Of a stretch of DNA of 64,000 nucleotides, positions 20,954 through 29,073 are shown piece after piece (the stretch's first letter is position 1; each line of letters starts with the position of its first letter). This stretch comes from Timonella sp031979385 (GTDB lineage: Bacteria; Actinomycetota; Actinomycetes; Actinomycetales; Cellulomonadaceae): assembly GCA_031979385.1 (NCBI GenBank), contig DALZEF010000002.1, positions 62,001-126,000 of the forward strand, written 5' to 3'. The notes below the pieces were generated by a model. The model did no database searches and was not told the origin of the DNA. It was given only the letters and a program-made list of their open reading frames with translations. The position numbers were made by a program, and so were the translations under genes.

Positions 20954-21007
20954 TGTGGCGGGCGCTACGTGTAGGTGTTCAGCACGGGGTTGCTCAAGTC
21001 GGAGGTG

Positions 21008-21075
21008 CAACATGGTGGTTTTCCGGGATTAGGGTGATTTTTCTTAGGTGTTGATTCCGGAAAATCACCATGTTG
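21008..21075. repeat. PAL-A palindromic repeat, copy 1 (between convergent secA and Rv3235-like gene)
   Basis: Arms CAACATGGTGGTTTTCCGG (21008-21026) and CCGGAAAATCACCATGTTG (21057-21075) are 19 nt with one G-T wobble. The 30-nt interior (GATTAGGGTGATTTTTCTTA onward) closely matches copy 2 at 34278. The right arm is partly duplicated: ATCACCATGTTGGTT at 21064-21078 recurs at 21082-21096. Confidence 0.75.
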
Positions 21076-21112
21076 GTTCAGATCACCATGTTGGTTGAGA
21101 AGGTCGAGTGGA

Positions 21113-21604
21113 TTATCCGATCTGGAGGGCACTGACACGCCAACGCCCACGAAACTCCTCAACCCGCAGCGCGGCAGCGCGTGCCCGCGGCCCATCCTGC
21201 AACACGATTGAGGCCTCAGCAGCTACCGGCGAGACTCGTAGGACACGCGCGTTGACGATCCGTGTCGAAGCGCGTGGTCGGGCCTTCGCAGCCCCAGCAC
21301 TTCCCGCCCGAGATCGAGGTGCAACACCATTGACGCGGTCAACCTGCTGCTGAACCCGCGCTCGTTGAGCCAACTGTTCGTACACATGAGGCGACACAAG
21401 GCGGGCCAACTGCTGCACCGGTCGTGCCCCGTGAAGCGCCTCGACTGCTGCATGGGCAACCGCGCAGCATACGGCGGTTGGGTCGGGGAGTTCCACTGCT
21501 CGCCCCAACCGGAGACGCATTTCGTCGGGGTCGTGCACGAGATCGAGATCAATGGTGGAGGGTTCGGTGGGCCTTGGGGCGTGCGGTGCAAGTGTAGTGA
21601 TCAT
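21113..21604 (-). CDS. Rv3235-like protein (DUF6459-type)
   Basis: 163 residues. The N-terminal third is disordered and Pro-rich; the rest has the alpha/beta pattern of the actinobacterial Rv3235 family: AVEALHGARPVQQLARLVSP followed by VYEQL, then beta strands ending in FRGRWRVSALQIG. The family is small, cytosolic by appearance and of unknown function. Its location on the opposite strand just after secA and in front of a LysM protein is the usual actinobacterial arrangement. Thirty-three bp separate it from the LysM gene upstream, so the two are probably co-transcribed. Confidence 0.75.
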   Translation of the reverse strand: MITTLAPHAPRPTEPSTIDLDLVHDPDEMRLRLGRAVELPDPTAVCCAVAHAAVEALHGARPVQQLARLVSPHVYEQLAQRARVQQQVDRVNGVAPRSRAGSAGAAKARPRASTRIVNARVLRVSPVAAEASIVLQDGPRARAAALRVEEFRGRWRVSALQIG

Positions 21605-21637
21605 GGTGTTCCTCGATGGTCTGCGTGCGGGCTGTGG

Positions 21638-22765
21638 TCAGTTGAGGGCCAGAGTCATGCCAGGGTGGATGAGGTTGGGATCATCTCCGAGTGCCTCACG
21701 GTTGAGCTCGAAGATCTCCTGCCAGCGTTGAGCGACATCACGGTTGGAGGCATGTGCGGGTAGTTGGTCCGCGGCTATGTTCCAGAGGGAATCACCTGCC
21801 TTCACTGTGTAGTGGGCGGCCTGCTCTGGTGACTGATTGCCGACGAGCCCCTGCTTGCCTGTTGCTTCTTTCGTTTCGGGGATGGCGGGTTTGATGAAGG
21901 TGTCGCCTGTCTGAGTGGTAGCGCGCACGGCCTGGGGCGAGGGAATCTGTTCGCTGTTCTGGGTGGACGGTGAGGTCGCCGATATTTCCTGCGGCTCCGT
22001 ACTGGGTTCCGTCGCTTCCGCTGCTTTTGCGGGCACGCTGGTAGGTGAGTTGGATCCTTCTTGGGAACTGGACGATTCCTGTGACTCAGATGCGGTTGAG
22101 TCTGGTTGTTTCTGCTGTGACGGCTCGTTGAAGGTCAGGGAGAACGTGGGTGTAGGGGCCGGAACGTCAACAGGTTCTTCGGGCTGCTCTGGCTCGGGTT
22201 GTGGAGCACTCGTGGAATGATCATCTACTGCAACAGTGTCATCGTCGAGCTCGACAGTTACCTTCCCTGCGGTTGCATCAGGTGATATGGCCGCTGTGTC
22301 ATCTGACGGTTCTAGGACCGCAGTAGATGCCTCTTCCCCAGAAACCGGTGCGGACATCGTGAGGGTGAAACTCTGCGAAGCAACCGGGGGTGTGGGCACC
22401 TCCTCGACAGCGGCGGCCGGAAGCGAACCAAGAACCATGCCAACCCCGGTCCCGGCTACGATGATCGGGCGCATGGCCCGTGGCACGAATACCTTGACTG
22501 AGCGTGCCCAGTGTTCGCGACGCTCCCGCGATGCCACGGGCAGCATGAGGGCGAGTAGTATCCACGCTGAGAGCGCCCACCAGGCGGCGGCCGCGCACCC
22601 GGCAGTCAGAACCGCAATGATGACCACTGAACCCACCTGGTCGTACACGAGGGCCGAGCCGAATGCATCTGTTGTGAGGCGGGCTGCAACGTGAGAACCG
22701 AGCAGCAGCGCGAGCGCGGAGCAGACAACAGCAAGGACGGAGGTTTTCAAGGTCGAATACGGCAT
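21638..22765 (-). CDS. LysM domain membrane protein
   Basis: 375 residues from ATG 22765 (MPYSTLKTSVLAVVCSALAL), preceded by a purine-rich AAGAGAG; the frame is open to 22984, but those residues lack any family match. Three hydrophobic helices lie near 8-28, 40-65 and 90-110. A long Pro/Glu/Ser/Thr-rich stalk covers about 120-310. One LysM domain at the C-terminus (HYTVKAGDSLWNIAADQLPA ... NREALGDDPNLIHPGM, about 315-372) should bind peptidoglycan. Adjacent to the Rv3235-like gene, as in many Actinobacteria. Function beyond wall binding is unknown. Confidence 0.82.
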   Translation of the reverse strand: MPYSTLKTSVLAVVCSALALLLGSHVAARLTTDAFGSALVYDQVGSVVIIAVLTAGCAAAAWWALSAWILLALMLPVASRERREHWARSVKVFVPRAMRPIIVAGTGVGMVLGSLPAAAVEEVPTPPVASQSFTLTMSAPVSGEEASTAVLEPSDDTAAISPDATAGKVTVELDDDTVAVDDHSTSAPQPEPEQPEEPVDVPAPTPTFSLTFNEPSQQKQPDSTASESQESSSSQEGSNSPTSVPAKAAEATEPSTEPQEISATSPSTQNSEQIPSPQAVRATTQTGDTFIKPAIPETKEATGKQGLVGNQSPEQAAHYTVKAGDSLWNIAADQLPAHASNRDVAQRWQEIFELNREALGDDPNLIHPGMTLALN

Positions 22766-22907
22766 TTTTCTCTCTTTTAATATCGTTTGATGCGGTTTGA
22801 TGATGTTTGACCGAGTTCGATCTAACCTGCTTTTCCTCGCGCTGTCTATGGGATGTGGAGAACTATGTGATGGAATGTGGGTCAACACGTCAAACAGGGG
22901 AGTGCCG

Positions 22908-23507
22908 ATGGACCGCTGGGAAAGACTCTTCGCCCAGTTGGAAGCAGAACAAAGCAGCGAGGAATCAGTAGACCGCCGCGCCACTGCCTATGAGGTCTCA
23001 CAAGCGGAAACGCGCAACATTACGCTCGTGGATCGGATGCGCGGACACCTTGGGTCCAGGCTTGTGCTCACCCTGGAGACCGGGGAACTTGTGGACGGAC
23101 AACTCGTCGCTGTCGAACCCGAATGGTTACTCCTCACCATCTCCGGCCAGAGGACGCTGATACCCGCGCACGCAGTCGTGACGTTCCGTAACCTCTCACG
23201 TAAACCGGTCGTACAGGAACACAGTGAGGGCTCGTCGGAAATGGAAGAAGACGAGCGCCACAGTGCGCTCGCCGCGCTGCGTAAACGCAGCCGTGAGTGG
23301 TCGCTTGAGCAAGTGCTCCGAGCGATTCAGAGCGACCGCGAGCGGATAGCCCTGTCCGCGGGACCGATCGAGGTGTTGGGAATGATCGTGGCAGTCGGAA
23401 CCGATCACCTAGACGTGGACACGGAGGTCGAGAGAACTCCCCACACTCAGGCTCCAGTGGTCGTGACGGTGTCCGCCGCGAGAATCACGAAAATCGTGCT
23501 GCTCTAA
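22908..23507 (+). CDS. Conserved actinobacterial protein with Sm/SH3-barrel-like halves
   Basis: 199 residues from ATG 22908 (MDRWERLFAQLEAEQSSEES), preceded by AGGGG 8 nt upstream; the open frame reaches 22797 but without a ribosome-binding site. A short helical, acidic N-terminus leads to a beta-rich part (VDRMRGHLGSRLVLTLETGE LVDGQLVAVEP), which reads like an Sm-type barrel, then an arginine-rich helix and a second, similar beta-rich part (IEVLGMIVAVGTDHLDVDTE). I know such proteins only as conserved hypotheticals of Actinobacteria; RNA binding is a guess from the fold pattern. Confidence 0.7.
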   Translation: MDRWERLFAQLEAEQSSEESVDRRATAYEVSQAETRNITLVDRMRGHLGSRLVLTLETGELVDGQLVAVEPEWLLLTISGQRTLIPAHAVVTFRNLSRKPVVQEHSEGSSEMEEDERHSALAALRKRSREWSLEQVLRAIQSDRERIALSAGPIEVLGMIVAVGTDHLDVDTEVERTPHTQAPVVVTVSAARITKIVLL

Positions 23508-23522
23508 CAGCGTATGGCGGGT

Positions 23523-23732
23523 CTACAACTGCCCGGACTGAACCTTCTCCTGCGTGAGCTTGTATCCGCGCTGGATGTAAGCTTCCAGTTCACTGGCCTC
23601 AACGCGCCATTGACCGCGACCGCCAACCTGGATTGCAGGCAACTCTCCGGAACGCACCAGGGCATAGGCCTGGGTGGAAGAAATGTTCAGGATTTCGCTC
23701 ACGTCCGCGAGGGTAAGAAAACGAGGTGCCAT
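23523..23732 (-). CDS. Small MerR/excisionase-type helix-turn-helix protein
   Basis: 69 residues, essentially one winged-helix domain of the HTH_17 type: FLTLADVSEILNISSTQAYA (helix-turn-helix) and VRSGELPAIQVGGRGQWRV (wing), ending in a basic tail. Proteins like this bind DNA as small regulators or excisionases. No integrase or mobile genes are nearby and the gene is conserved at this place in related genomes as far as I recall, so a chromosomal regulator is more likely. It is convergent with the Sm-like gene, 15 bp away. Confidence 0.8.
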   Translation of the reverse strand: MAPRFLTLADVSEILNISSTQAYALVRSGELPAIQVGGRGQWRVEASELEAYIQRGYKLTQEKVQSGQL

Positions 23733-23883
23733 ACCGGCATTGTTTCATGGATAGCCCGGCCCATAGTCATTATCCACAGACTTCGATTGGATTTTACTGT
23801 GTCCTCGGCAAGAGATTAGTGCACGTTAGTTATGAGCAGTTGACCGCGCATCAGCGCGTACAAAAACACAGATAGAACGAGTA

Positions 23884-24537
23884 ATGTTGCAACACAGGCC
23901 AAGCCAAAACGTGAGTGCCACACGTCTGCGACGCCCAACGGTCAAAGACCCACGGCTTGTGGTTGGGATCTTACTTGTGGCGCTTTCGGTGTGGCTCGGC
24001 GTATGGGCCGTCGATAATGCCAAGGACCTATCGGTCGCCTACGTCGCCGCACAGCCAATAGTGGCGGGACAGGCTGTCACTCAAGAGCATCTGCGCCCCG
24101 TTGAGGTGAACCTCGCGGCGCAAGGCTCTCAGTACGTGAGCGTCCCACTCGACGCGGACCACAACTACATCGCCACCACGACGATCGGCGAGGGGCAGTT
24201 TGTGCCCACCGGATCACTCGTGCGCGATCAGGCCTACGCAACCCGCGTGATCGCGATCTCTACGAGCACCGTCCTGCCACGCAACGTGACAGTCGGAGCG
24301 ACCGTGGAACTATGGGCCGCACCCAAGGCGGCGGCAAGCGGCGATGATCCCGCACCAACGCTCGTGGCAACGGATCTCGTGGTGGCCCAACTACCTGCTA
24401 CCGACCAGGGGTTCAGCGCTTCCTCGGGACAGACCGTACACGTGGTTGTGTCCGCTGAGCAGGTCAGCGACGTGGTCGCCGCGAGTATGGGCGACATGAC
24501 GTTATCGCTCCTCAGCTACCCGAAGGATGAATCGTGA
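23884..24537 (+). CDS. SAF domain protein (CpaB/FlgA-like)
   Basis: 217 residues. A basic N-terminus precedes one membrane helix (LVVGILLVALSVWLGVWAVD, about 23-43). A SAF domain follows at about 48-115 (AAQPIVAGQAVTQEHLRPVE, then the GEGQFVPTGSLV pattern), and the remainder is a small beta domain. SAF proteins such as CpaB belong to Flp/Tad pilus machines or to flagellar P-ring assembly. Here the gene overlaps the CpaE-like ATPase (24534-24537), which suggests a joint function, but no TadA, TadB or Flp gene is in the window. Confidence 0.8.
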   Translation: MLQHRPSQNVSATRLRRPTVKDPRLVVGILLVALSVWLGVWAVDNAKDLSVAYVAAQPIVAGQAVTQEHLRPVEVNLAAQGSQYVSVPLDADHNYIATTTIGEGQFVPTGSLVRDQAYATRVIAISTSTVLPRNVTVGATVELWAAPKAAASGDDPAPTLVATDLVVAQLPATDQGFSASSGQTVHVVVSAEQVSDVVAASMGDMTLSLLSYPKDES

Positions 24538-26426
24538 GTTGGGACCAAGCGCGCAGAGTGCGATCCTCGGGCTTCTCGGAGTATCCGCGTGCCGTCGTGT
24601 CCGTGGTGACTGCGGTTCAAGGTGCCATCGAAGGACGGATCGCTCAGATCCTGACCCACACCGAGGGTATAGCCCTCGTACGCCGCTGCGCTGACACCGC
24701 CGAACTCCTAGGCGTGGCACAGGCGGGAATCGGAACTGTCGCGGTTGTTGGTGCTGATCTCCCTGGCTTTGACCGGGAGCTCGTGTCGCTTCTGCGGGTC
24801 CAGGGGGTCGAGATAGTTGCTCTGAACGACCCAGACGATCAGTTCTCGCGCGAACGACTGAGGGCATTGGGAATCACGGTGTCCGTCAGTCCCACCGACA
24901 TTGACGAGAAATTGGCTCAGATAGTGGCAGAGGTCGGCGCTTGGAACAACGCAGGCACCGTGGGTGCTCTTGGAATCTCAGGAGCAGCCACTAGCGATGC
25001 CCTGCGGGCCGATGCCAGCACGCTAGAGAACACTTCTGGGCAGGCCACCAACGGCAGCGAAGATGAGAATGTTCGCGACCGAGAGGCTGATGACATAGAA
25101 CTCACGGTCCGACGCGACGAGGTTTCGCACGCACGCAGTGGAGACAGCCCGGCAAGGGCAACCAGTTCACCAGAGGACCCTCAACCATCTGACCATGACC
25201 AAGCGCTCGCAGACTGGTCCTATGCCGCGCAGCAGCTGATTGAGGAGACAGCAGACGTGCTGAGGCGCGAAAGCCTTGGCATCCTGCCCACCAGACTGCC
25301 AGACTCTCTGCCACAGGGCTTCGCCCCGGATCGCGGTGCACAGGAGGGCCTAACTTCAGCGCAGGAGACATTCGCACCCGATAGCCTGAAAAGCGGAACC
25401 CCCGACGTTCCGCTACCGCCACCTGGTCAACCCGCAGCATTCGCCCCGGAACCGTCAGCACCGGAAGACCGTCCCGGACGTCAGGGCAAAATCATCGCGG
25501 TGTGGAGCGGACACGGAGCGCCGGGACGCAGCACAATAGCCTCAGGTCTCGCTTACGCGCTCTCACGAGGCGTGACACAGAGGACCGAGGCAACCGGCTC
25601 GTCGGCAATGAACATGCGGCAGACACAGGGTGCTGTAAACCAGACGAAGCGGCGGAGCCGCTTGCTCGGCAGCCGACGCAGCGACGCCAAGAAATACACG
25701 GGTGAGCCCACGATCCTCGTGGATGCCGACACCTACGCCCCATCGCTCGCACAGGGGTTGGGCCTACTCGAAGAGTCGTCGGGCCTAGCGCTGGCGTGCC
25801 GGCACGCCAATCAGGGCACCCTCGATACGGCGACCCTTGCGGACAGCGCAATGAACCTTGCCGAGAACTTGACGCTCCTGACCGGGTTGCCGCGTCCCGA
25901 TCGTTGGGACGAGATAGCGCATTATGCGCTCGAAGCAGTCTACGAACAGGTGAAACACGATGCTCCCTGGACAATCGTGGACTGTGCGCCGCCACTCGAT
26001 CAAGACAAGAGCAGCGCATTTGACTCCCATGCGCCACAGCGCAATGCAGCCACATTGACGACGCTTGAATACGCGGATCTCGTGCTGATTGTGGGGAAAG
26101 CCGACCCCGTGGGAATCAAACGACTCATCGATGCGATCTCGCAGTTCAAAGAGCGCCACCCTAACCGTCCTTACCTCGTAGTGGTGAACCAGGCACCACT
26201 GAGGGTCACTGGAAAAGATCGGCGCAGCCAGATCGTCAAAGCACTCAGGCGGTTCGCTGATGAGGACGCGCCGTACTTCATCGCGAATGACCAGAACATC
26301 GCGCATAGCGCCCTCGAATGGGGTAAAGCCGTAACTGAGGGTCGTTCCAAGAGCGATCTGCCCTCGGCATTGGAATCTCTCGCGGCTATGATCAGCGCCG
26401 GGTTTGTGACGCACCGTACGGCCTGA
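24534..26426 (+). CDS. CpaE-like / MinD-family ATPase with long variable middle
   Basis: 630 residues from GTG 24534, which overlaps the SAF gene stop. The N-terminal about 130 residues look like a degenerate receiver domain. Residues 130-310 are low-complexity and acidic. The ATPase starts near 318 with IIAVWSGHGAPGRST, a deviant Walker A in which Arg replaces the usual lysine before Ser/Thr, then LVDADTYAPSLAQGLGLLEE and switch-like YADLVLIVGKADPVG. Between Walker A and LVDAD, roughly 45 residues (from about ALSRGVTQ to DAKKYTGE) are extra relative to the family. These proteins position or regulate secretion/pilus machines; the target here is unknown. Confidence 0.78.
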   Translation: MSWDQARRVRSSGFSEYPRAVVSVVTAVQGAIEGRIAQILTHTEGIALVRRCADTAELLGVAQAGIGTVAVVGADLPGFDRELVSLLRVQGVEIVALNDPDDQFSRERLRALGITVSVSPTDIDEKLAQIVAEVGAWNNAGTVGALGISGAATSDALRADASTLENTSGQATNGSEDENVRDREADDIELTVRRDEVSHARSGDSPARATSSPEDPQPSDHDQALADWSYAAQQLIEETADVLRRESLGILPTRLPDSLPQGFAPDRGAQEGLTSAQETFAPDSLKSGTPDVPLPPPGQPAAFAPEPSAPEDRPGRQGKIIAVWSGHGAPGRSTIASGLAYALSRGVTQRTEATGSSAMNMRQTQGAVNQTKRRSRLLGSRRSDAKKYTGEPTILVDADTYAPSLAQGLGLLEESSGLALACRHANQGTLDTATLADSAMNLAENLTLLTGLPRPDRWDEIAHYALEAVYEQVKHDAPWTIVDCAPPLDQDKSSAFDSHAPQRNAATLTTLEYADLVLIVGKADPVGIKRLIDAISQFKERHPNRPYLVVVNQAPLRVTGKDRRSQIVKALRRFADEDAPYFIANDQNIAHSALEWGKAVTEGRSKSDLPSALESLAAMISAGFVTHRTA

Positions 26427-26487
26427 GCTGACTGTTCTCGCTGCGCATCGTTGAAGATTATCGGGCCTCAGATGGCACACTTAGAAC

Positions 26488-26964
26488 ATGCGCCTGTATG
26501 TACCAGCCACCCTCAGTGAACTCGACGAGGTCAAAGGCAACAAGATCAACCTGACCCCACGTCGCGCCCACACCGCAACCGAAGCACTCATAAGGCAGTA
26601 CGCGGTCGAAGACATCACGGACATCGAAGAGGTCGAGTACGGTGCGTTCATGGCCGCAGCAGATGACTCGCTCATGCTCATCGCTGCCGCTCCCAATGAG
26701 CAGTGGACACGCGTGATCATTTCGGTGGATGTACCGGACGCAGCCGTAGCGCCAGTGGAGGCAGCACCGGACGAGGCGCTCTCCGCGGTCGACATCACGC
26801 AGGACCTCGGGCCGACCAAGATCGTATGCGTGCATGTTGACGAACCTGAGGCCGCAGGGGACATTCAAGGCGTGCTCGAAGGCAAGGAAACTGCGATCAT
26901 TGCGCTGGGCGAGCGAGACCTGCTCTGGTATGACGTGTCCGAACTGGGGATGATCCCGCGCTAG
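26488..26964 (+). CDS. DUF6912-like conserved protein
   Basis: 158 residues starting MRLYVPATLSELDEVKGNKI, the typical opening of a small actinobacterial family I associate with DUF6912. The protein is cytosolic, with mixed alpha/beta character and an acidic surface, and shows no catalytic motif I can identify. It lies 61 bp after the CpaE-like gene on the same strand and may share its transcript. Confidence 0.68.
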   Translation: MRLYVPATLSELDEVKGNKINLTPRRAHTATEALIRQYAVEDITDIEEVEYGAFMAAADDSLMLIAAAPNEQWTRVIISVDVPDAAVAPVEAAPDEALSAVDITQDLGPTKIVCVHVDEPEAAGDIQGVLEGKETAIIALGERDLLWYDVSELGMIPR

Positions 26965-27056
26965 TTAGCGTAGGCAGAACCGCCACCCACTCGTGGCGAC
27001 GCAACATGCCACCCCGCAATATCGTCGCTCATCAGAACGTTCATCCGAAAACAGCG

Positions 27057-27851
27057 CTATTCGGCGCGCAAGCGCTCCAAGATCTCCTCGTGCAACAGGC
27101 CGTTGCTTGCAATGGCGTTGCCGCCCCACGGACCCTGAGCAGACCCGTCAACAGAGGTGAACGTGCCTCCGGCCTCGGTCACGATGGGGACGAGTGCGGC
27201 CATGTCGTAGAGTTCAAGTTCGGGTTCCATCGCAGCGTCGACGGCGCCCTCGGCCACGAGCATGTAGGACCAGAAATCGCCGTAGGCGCGGGTGCGCCAG
27301 ACGTCGTCGGTCAGGGACAGGAACTGCTCGCGTAGTCCCAGCTGTCCCCATCCTCCCAGAGAAGAATAGGAGAGCGAGGCATCCTCAAGCGACGAGACCC
27401 CTGAGACATGCAGGCGCGTGGCTTGGGACAACGATCGTCCAGTCCAGGCTCCAATGCCCTTGGCAGCCCACCAACGGCGGTTGAGCGCGGGTGCGGAAAC
27501 GACACCAACAACCACATCATCTCCCTCGGCAAGCGCGATCAGCGTCGCCCAGACTGGAACTCCACGTACGAAGTTCTTGGTGCCGTCGATGGGGTCGATG
27601 ATCCAGCGGCGTGAGGAGTGACCGGTGGTTCCGTACTCCTCGCCGACGATTGCGTCGCGCGAGCGCATGCGCGAGATCTGCCCGCGAATGACCTCTTCTG
27701 CGGTGCGGTCCGCGTCCGATACGGGAGTGGTGTCCGGCTTGGATTCGACCTTGAGGTCAATTGCCTTGAACCGTGACATCGTGATGCGGTCCACTTGGTC
27801 CGCAAGGGTGAGCGCGAATCGCAGGTCGTCATCGTAATCCGAGGAATTCAT
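27057..27851 (-). CDS. hisN: Histidinol-phosphatase, inositol-monophosphatase family
   Basis: 264 residues. Metal-binding motifs of the IMPase fold are all visible: GEEYG near residue 69, DPIDGTKNF near 84-92, and the C-terminal acidic site within ELELYDMAALVPIVTEAGG near 205-225. The genomic group with rsgA and aroA is where Actinobacteria usually keep hisN, the last phosphatase of histidine synthesis, so that assignment is favoured over a general inositol or 3'-phosphoadenosine phosphatase. It is 60 bp downstream of rsgA and probably co-transcribed. Confidence 0.88.
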   Translation of the reverse strand: MNSSDYDDDLRFALTLADQVDRITMSRFKAIDLKVESKPDTTPVSDADRTAEEVIRGQISRMRSRDAIVGEEYGTTGHSSRRWIIDPIDGTKNFVRGVPVWATLIALAEGDDVVVGVVSAPALNRRWWAAKGIGAWTGRSLSQATRLHVSGVSSLEDASLSYSSLGGWGQLGLREQFLSLTDDVWRTRAYGDFWSYMLVAEGAVDAAMEPELELYDMAALVPIVTEAGGTFTSVDGSAQGPWGGNAIASNGLLHEEILERLRAE

Positions 27852-27911
27852 GCCTTAAACATAGCGCGTTTTGGCTGGTTTGCGGGCGTGTTTCTCATGA
27901 TCTGCGCGGGT

Positions 27912-29000
27912 TTATGCGCCGGTTGGGCCGTCGCTGCGCGAGTCGAGGAGGCGACGCATCGACTCGATGCGTTTGATTTTCGACGAGACCTCGCGTTCAT
28001 CTTCGTCGACCGTTCCGGCGTGGGCGGCTTCGAGCCAGTCGTCGAGTGCGCAGTCGGGTGCGCTCGCGAGGTGGGTGCACCCGCGTGGGCAATCCTCGAT
28101 GAGGGTTTCGAGGTCTTCGAAGGCGGCGAGTACGCGGTCAGGATCGATGTGAGCGAGCCCGAATGAGCGGACCCCCGGGGTGTCGATGACCCAGCCTGCG
28201 TGGATCTCGCCGGTTGCAGGGTCTGTGTGTTCGGGAAGTCGGAGCGCCACGGCTGATGTTGAGGTGTGGCGGCCGCGTCCGGTCACGTCGTTCACCCGGC
28301 CGGTGGCGCGGTCGGCGTCGGGGACGAGGGCGTTGACGAGCGTGGACTTTCCGACACCTGAGTGACCCACGAACACGGACACCTTGCCCACGAGTTCGTC
28401 TCGCACGGCAGCCACTCCGTCGAGGTCTAGATCATCGGTCTGTTCGGTGACAACCACGCGGACCCCCACCGGTTCGTAGAGGTCACGAAGGTAATCCGGG
28501 GACGCGAGATCTGCCTTGGTGAGGCACAGGATCGCATCCATGCCGGCGTCGTAGGCGGCAACCACGCAGCGGTCGATCATGCGGGTGCGTGGTTCCGGGT
28601 TGGCAAGCGCCGTCACGATGACGAGCTGATCGGCGTTTGCCACGATAATGCGCTCGTACGGATCGGTGTCGTCCGCCGTGCGCCGCAGGACGGTGTCGCG
28701 TTCTGTGATACGCACGATTCGTGCGAGCGTGCCCTCATCGCCGGAGACATCACCCACCATGTCCACGCGATCCCCGCACACAACCCGGTCGCGGTTCAGT
28801 TCCTTGGCCTTCATCGCGATCACGATGCGTTCGTCGGGACCGTCCTCGTCCACGAGGATTGTGTAACGACCGCGATCAACGCCAGTGACGAAACCCTGGA
28901 CGGCGTTCTTGTGCTCGGGGCGAGTCTTGGTGCGCGGACGTGAACCGCGTTTCCCTGGGCGGGAGGAGAAGTCCGACTCGTCAAGAAAGCGTGGCGTCAT
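27912..29000 (-). CDS. rsgA: Ribosome small subunit-dependent GTPase A
   Basis: 362 residues from ATG 29000 (MTPRFLDESDFSSRPGKRGS). Alternatives are ATG 29015, and a far upstream codon at 29237 that would overlap aroA. An OB-fold lies near 30-95. The GTPase is circularly permuted: the G4-type motif (LCLTKADL) comes first, then G1 GHSGVGKST and G3 DTPGVRSFG. The C-terminal zinc knuckle is DCPRGCTHLASAPDC. RsgA matures or checks the 30S subunit. The aroA-rsgA-hisN order is an actinobacterial standard. Confidence 0.94.
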   Translation of the reverse strand: MTPRFLDESDFSSRPGKRGSRPRTKTRPEHKNAVQGFVTGVDRGRYTILVDEDGPDERIVIAMKAKELNRDRVVCGDRVDMVGDVSGDEGTLARIVRITERDTVLRRTADDTDPYERIIVANADQLVIVTALANPEPRTRMIDRCVVAAYDAGMDAILCLTKADLASPDYLRDLYEPVGVRVVVTEQTDDLDLDGVAAVRDELVGKVSVFVGHSGVGKSTLVNALVPDADRATGRVNDVTGRGRHTSTSAVALRLPEHTDPATGEIHAGWVIDTPGVRSFGLAHIDPDRVLAAFEDLETLIEDCPRGCTHLASAPDCALDDWLEAAHAGTVDEDEREVSSKIKRIESMRRLLDSRSDGPTGA

Positions 29001-29073
29001 AAAACTGAAAGGCATTCCGTTGGTTGTAGGGGTGAGGGCACGGGCTACCTCGCCGCGTACCCTCACCACACTA

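Noticed and set aside
23523..23732. Prophage or integrative-element excisionase
   Set aside because: The fold is excisionase-like, but no integrase, attachment repeats or phage genes are in the region, and neighbours are ordinary chromosomal genes.
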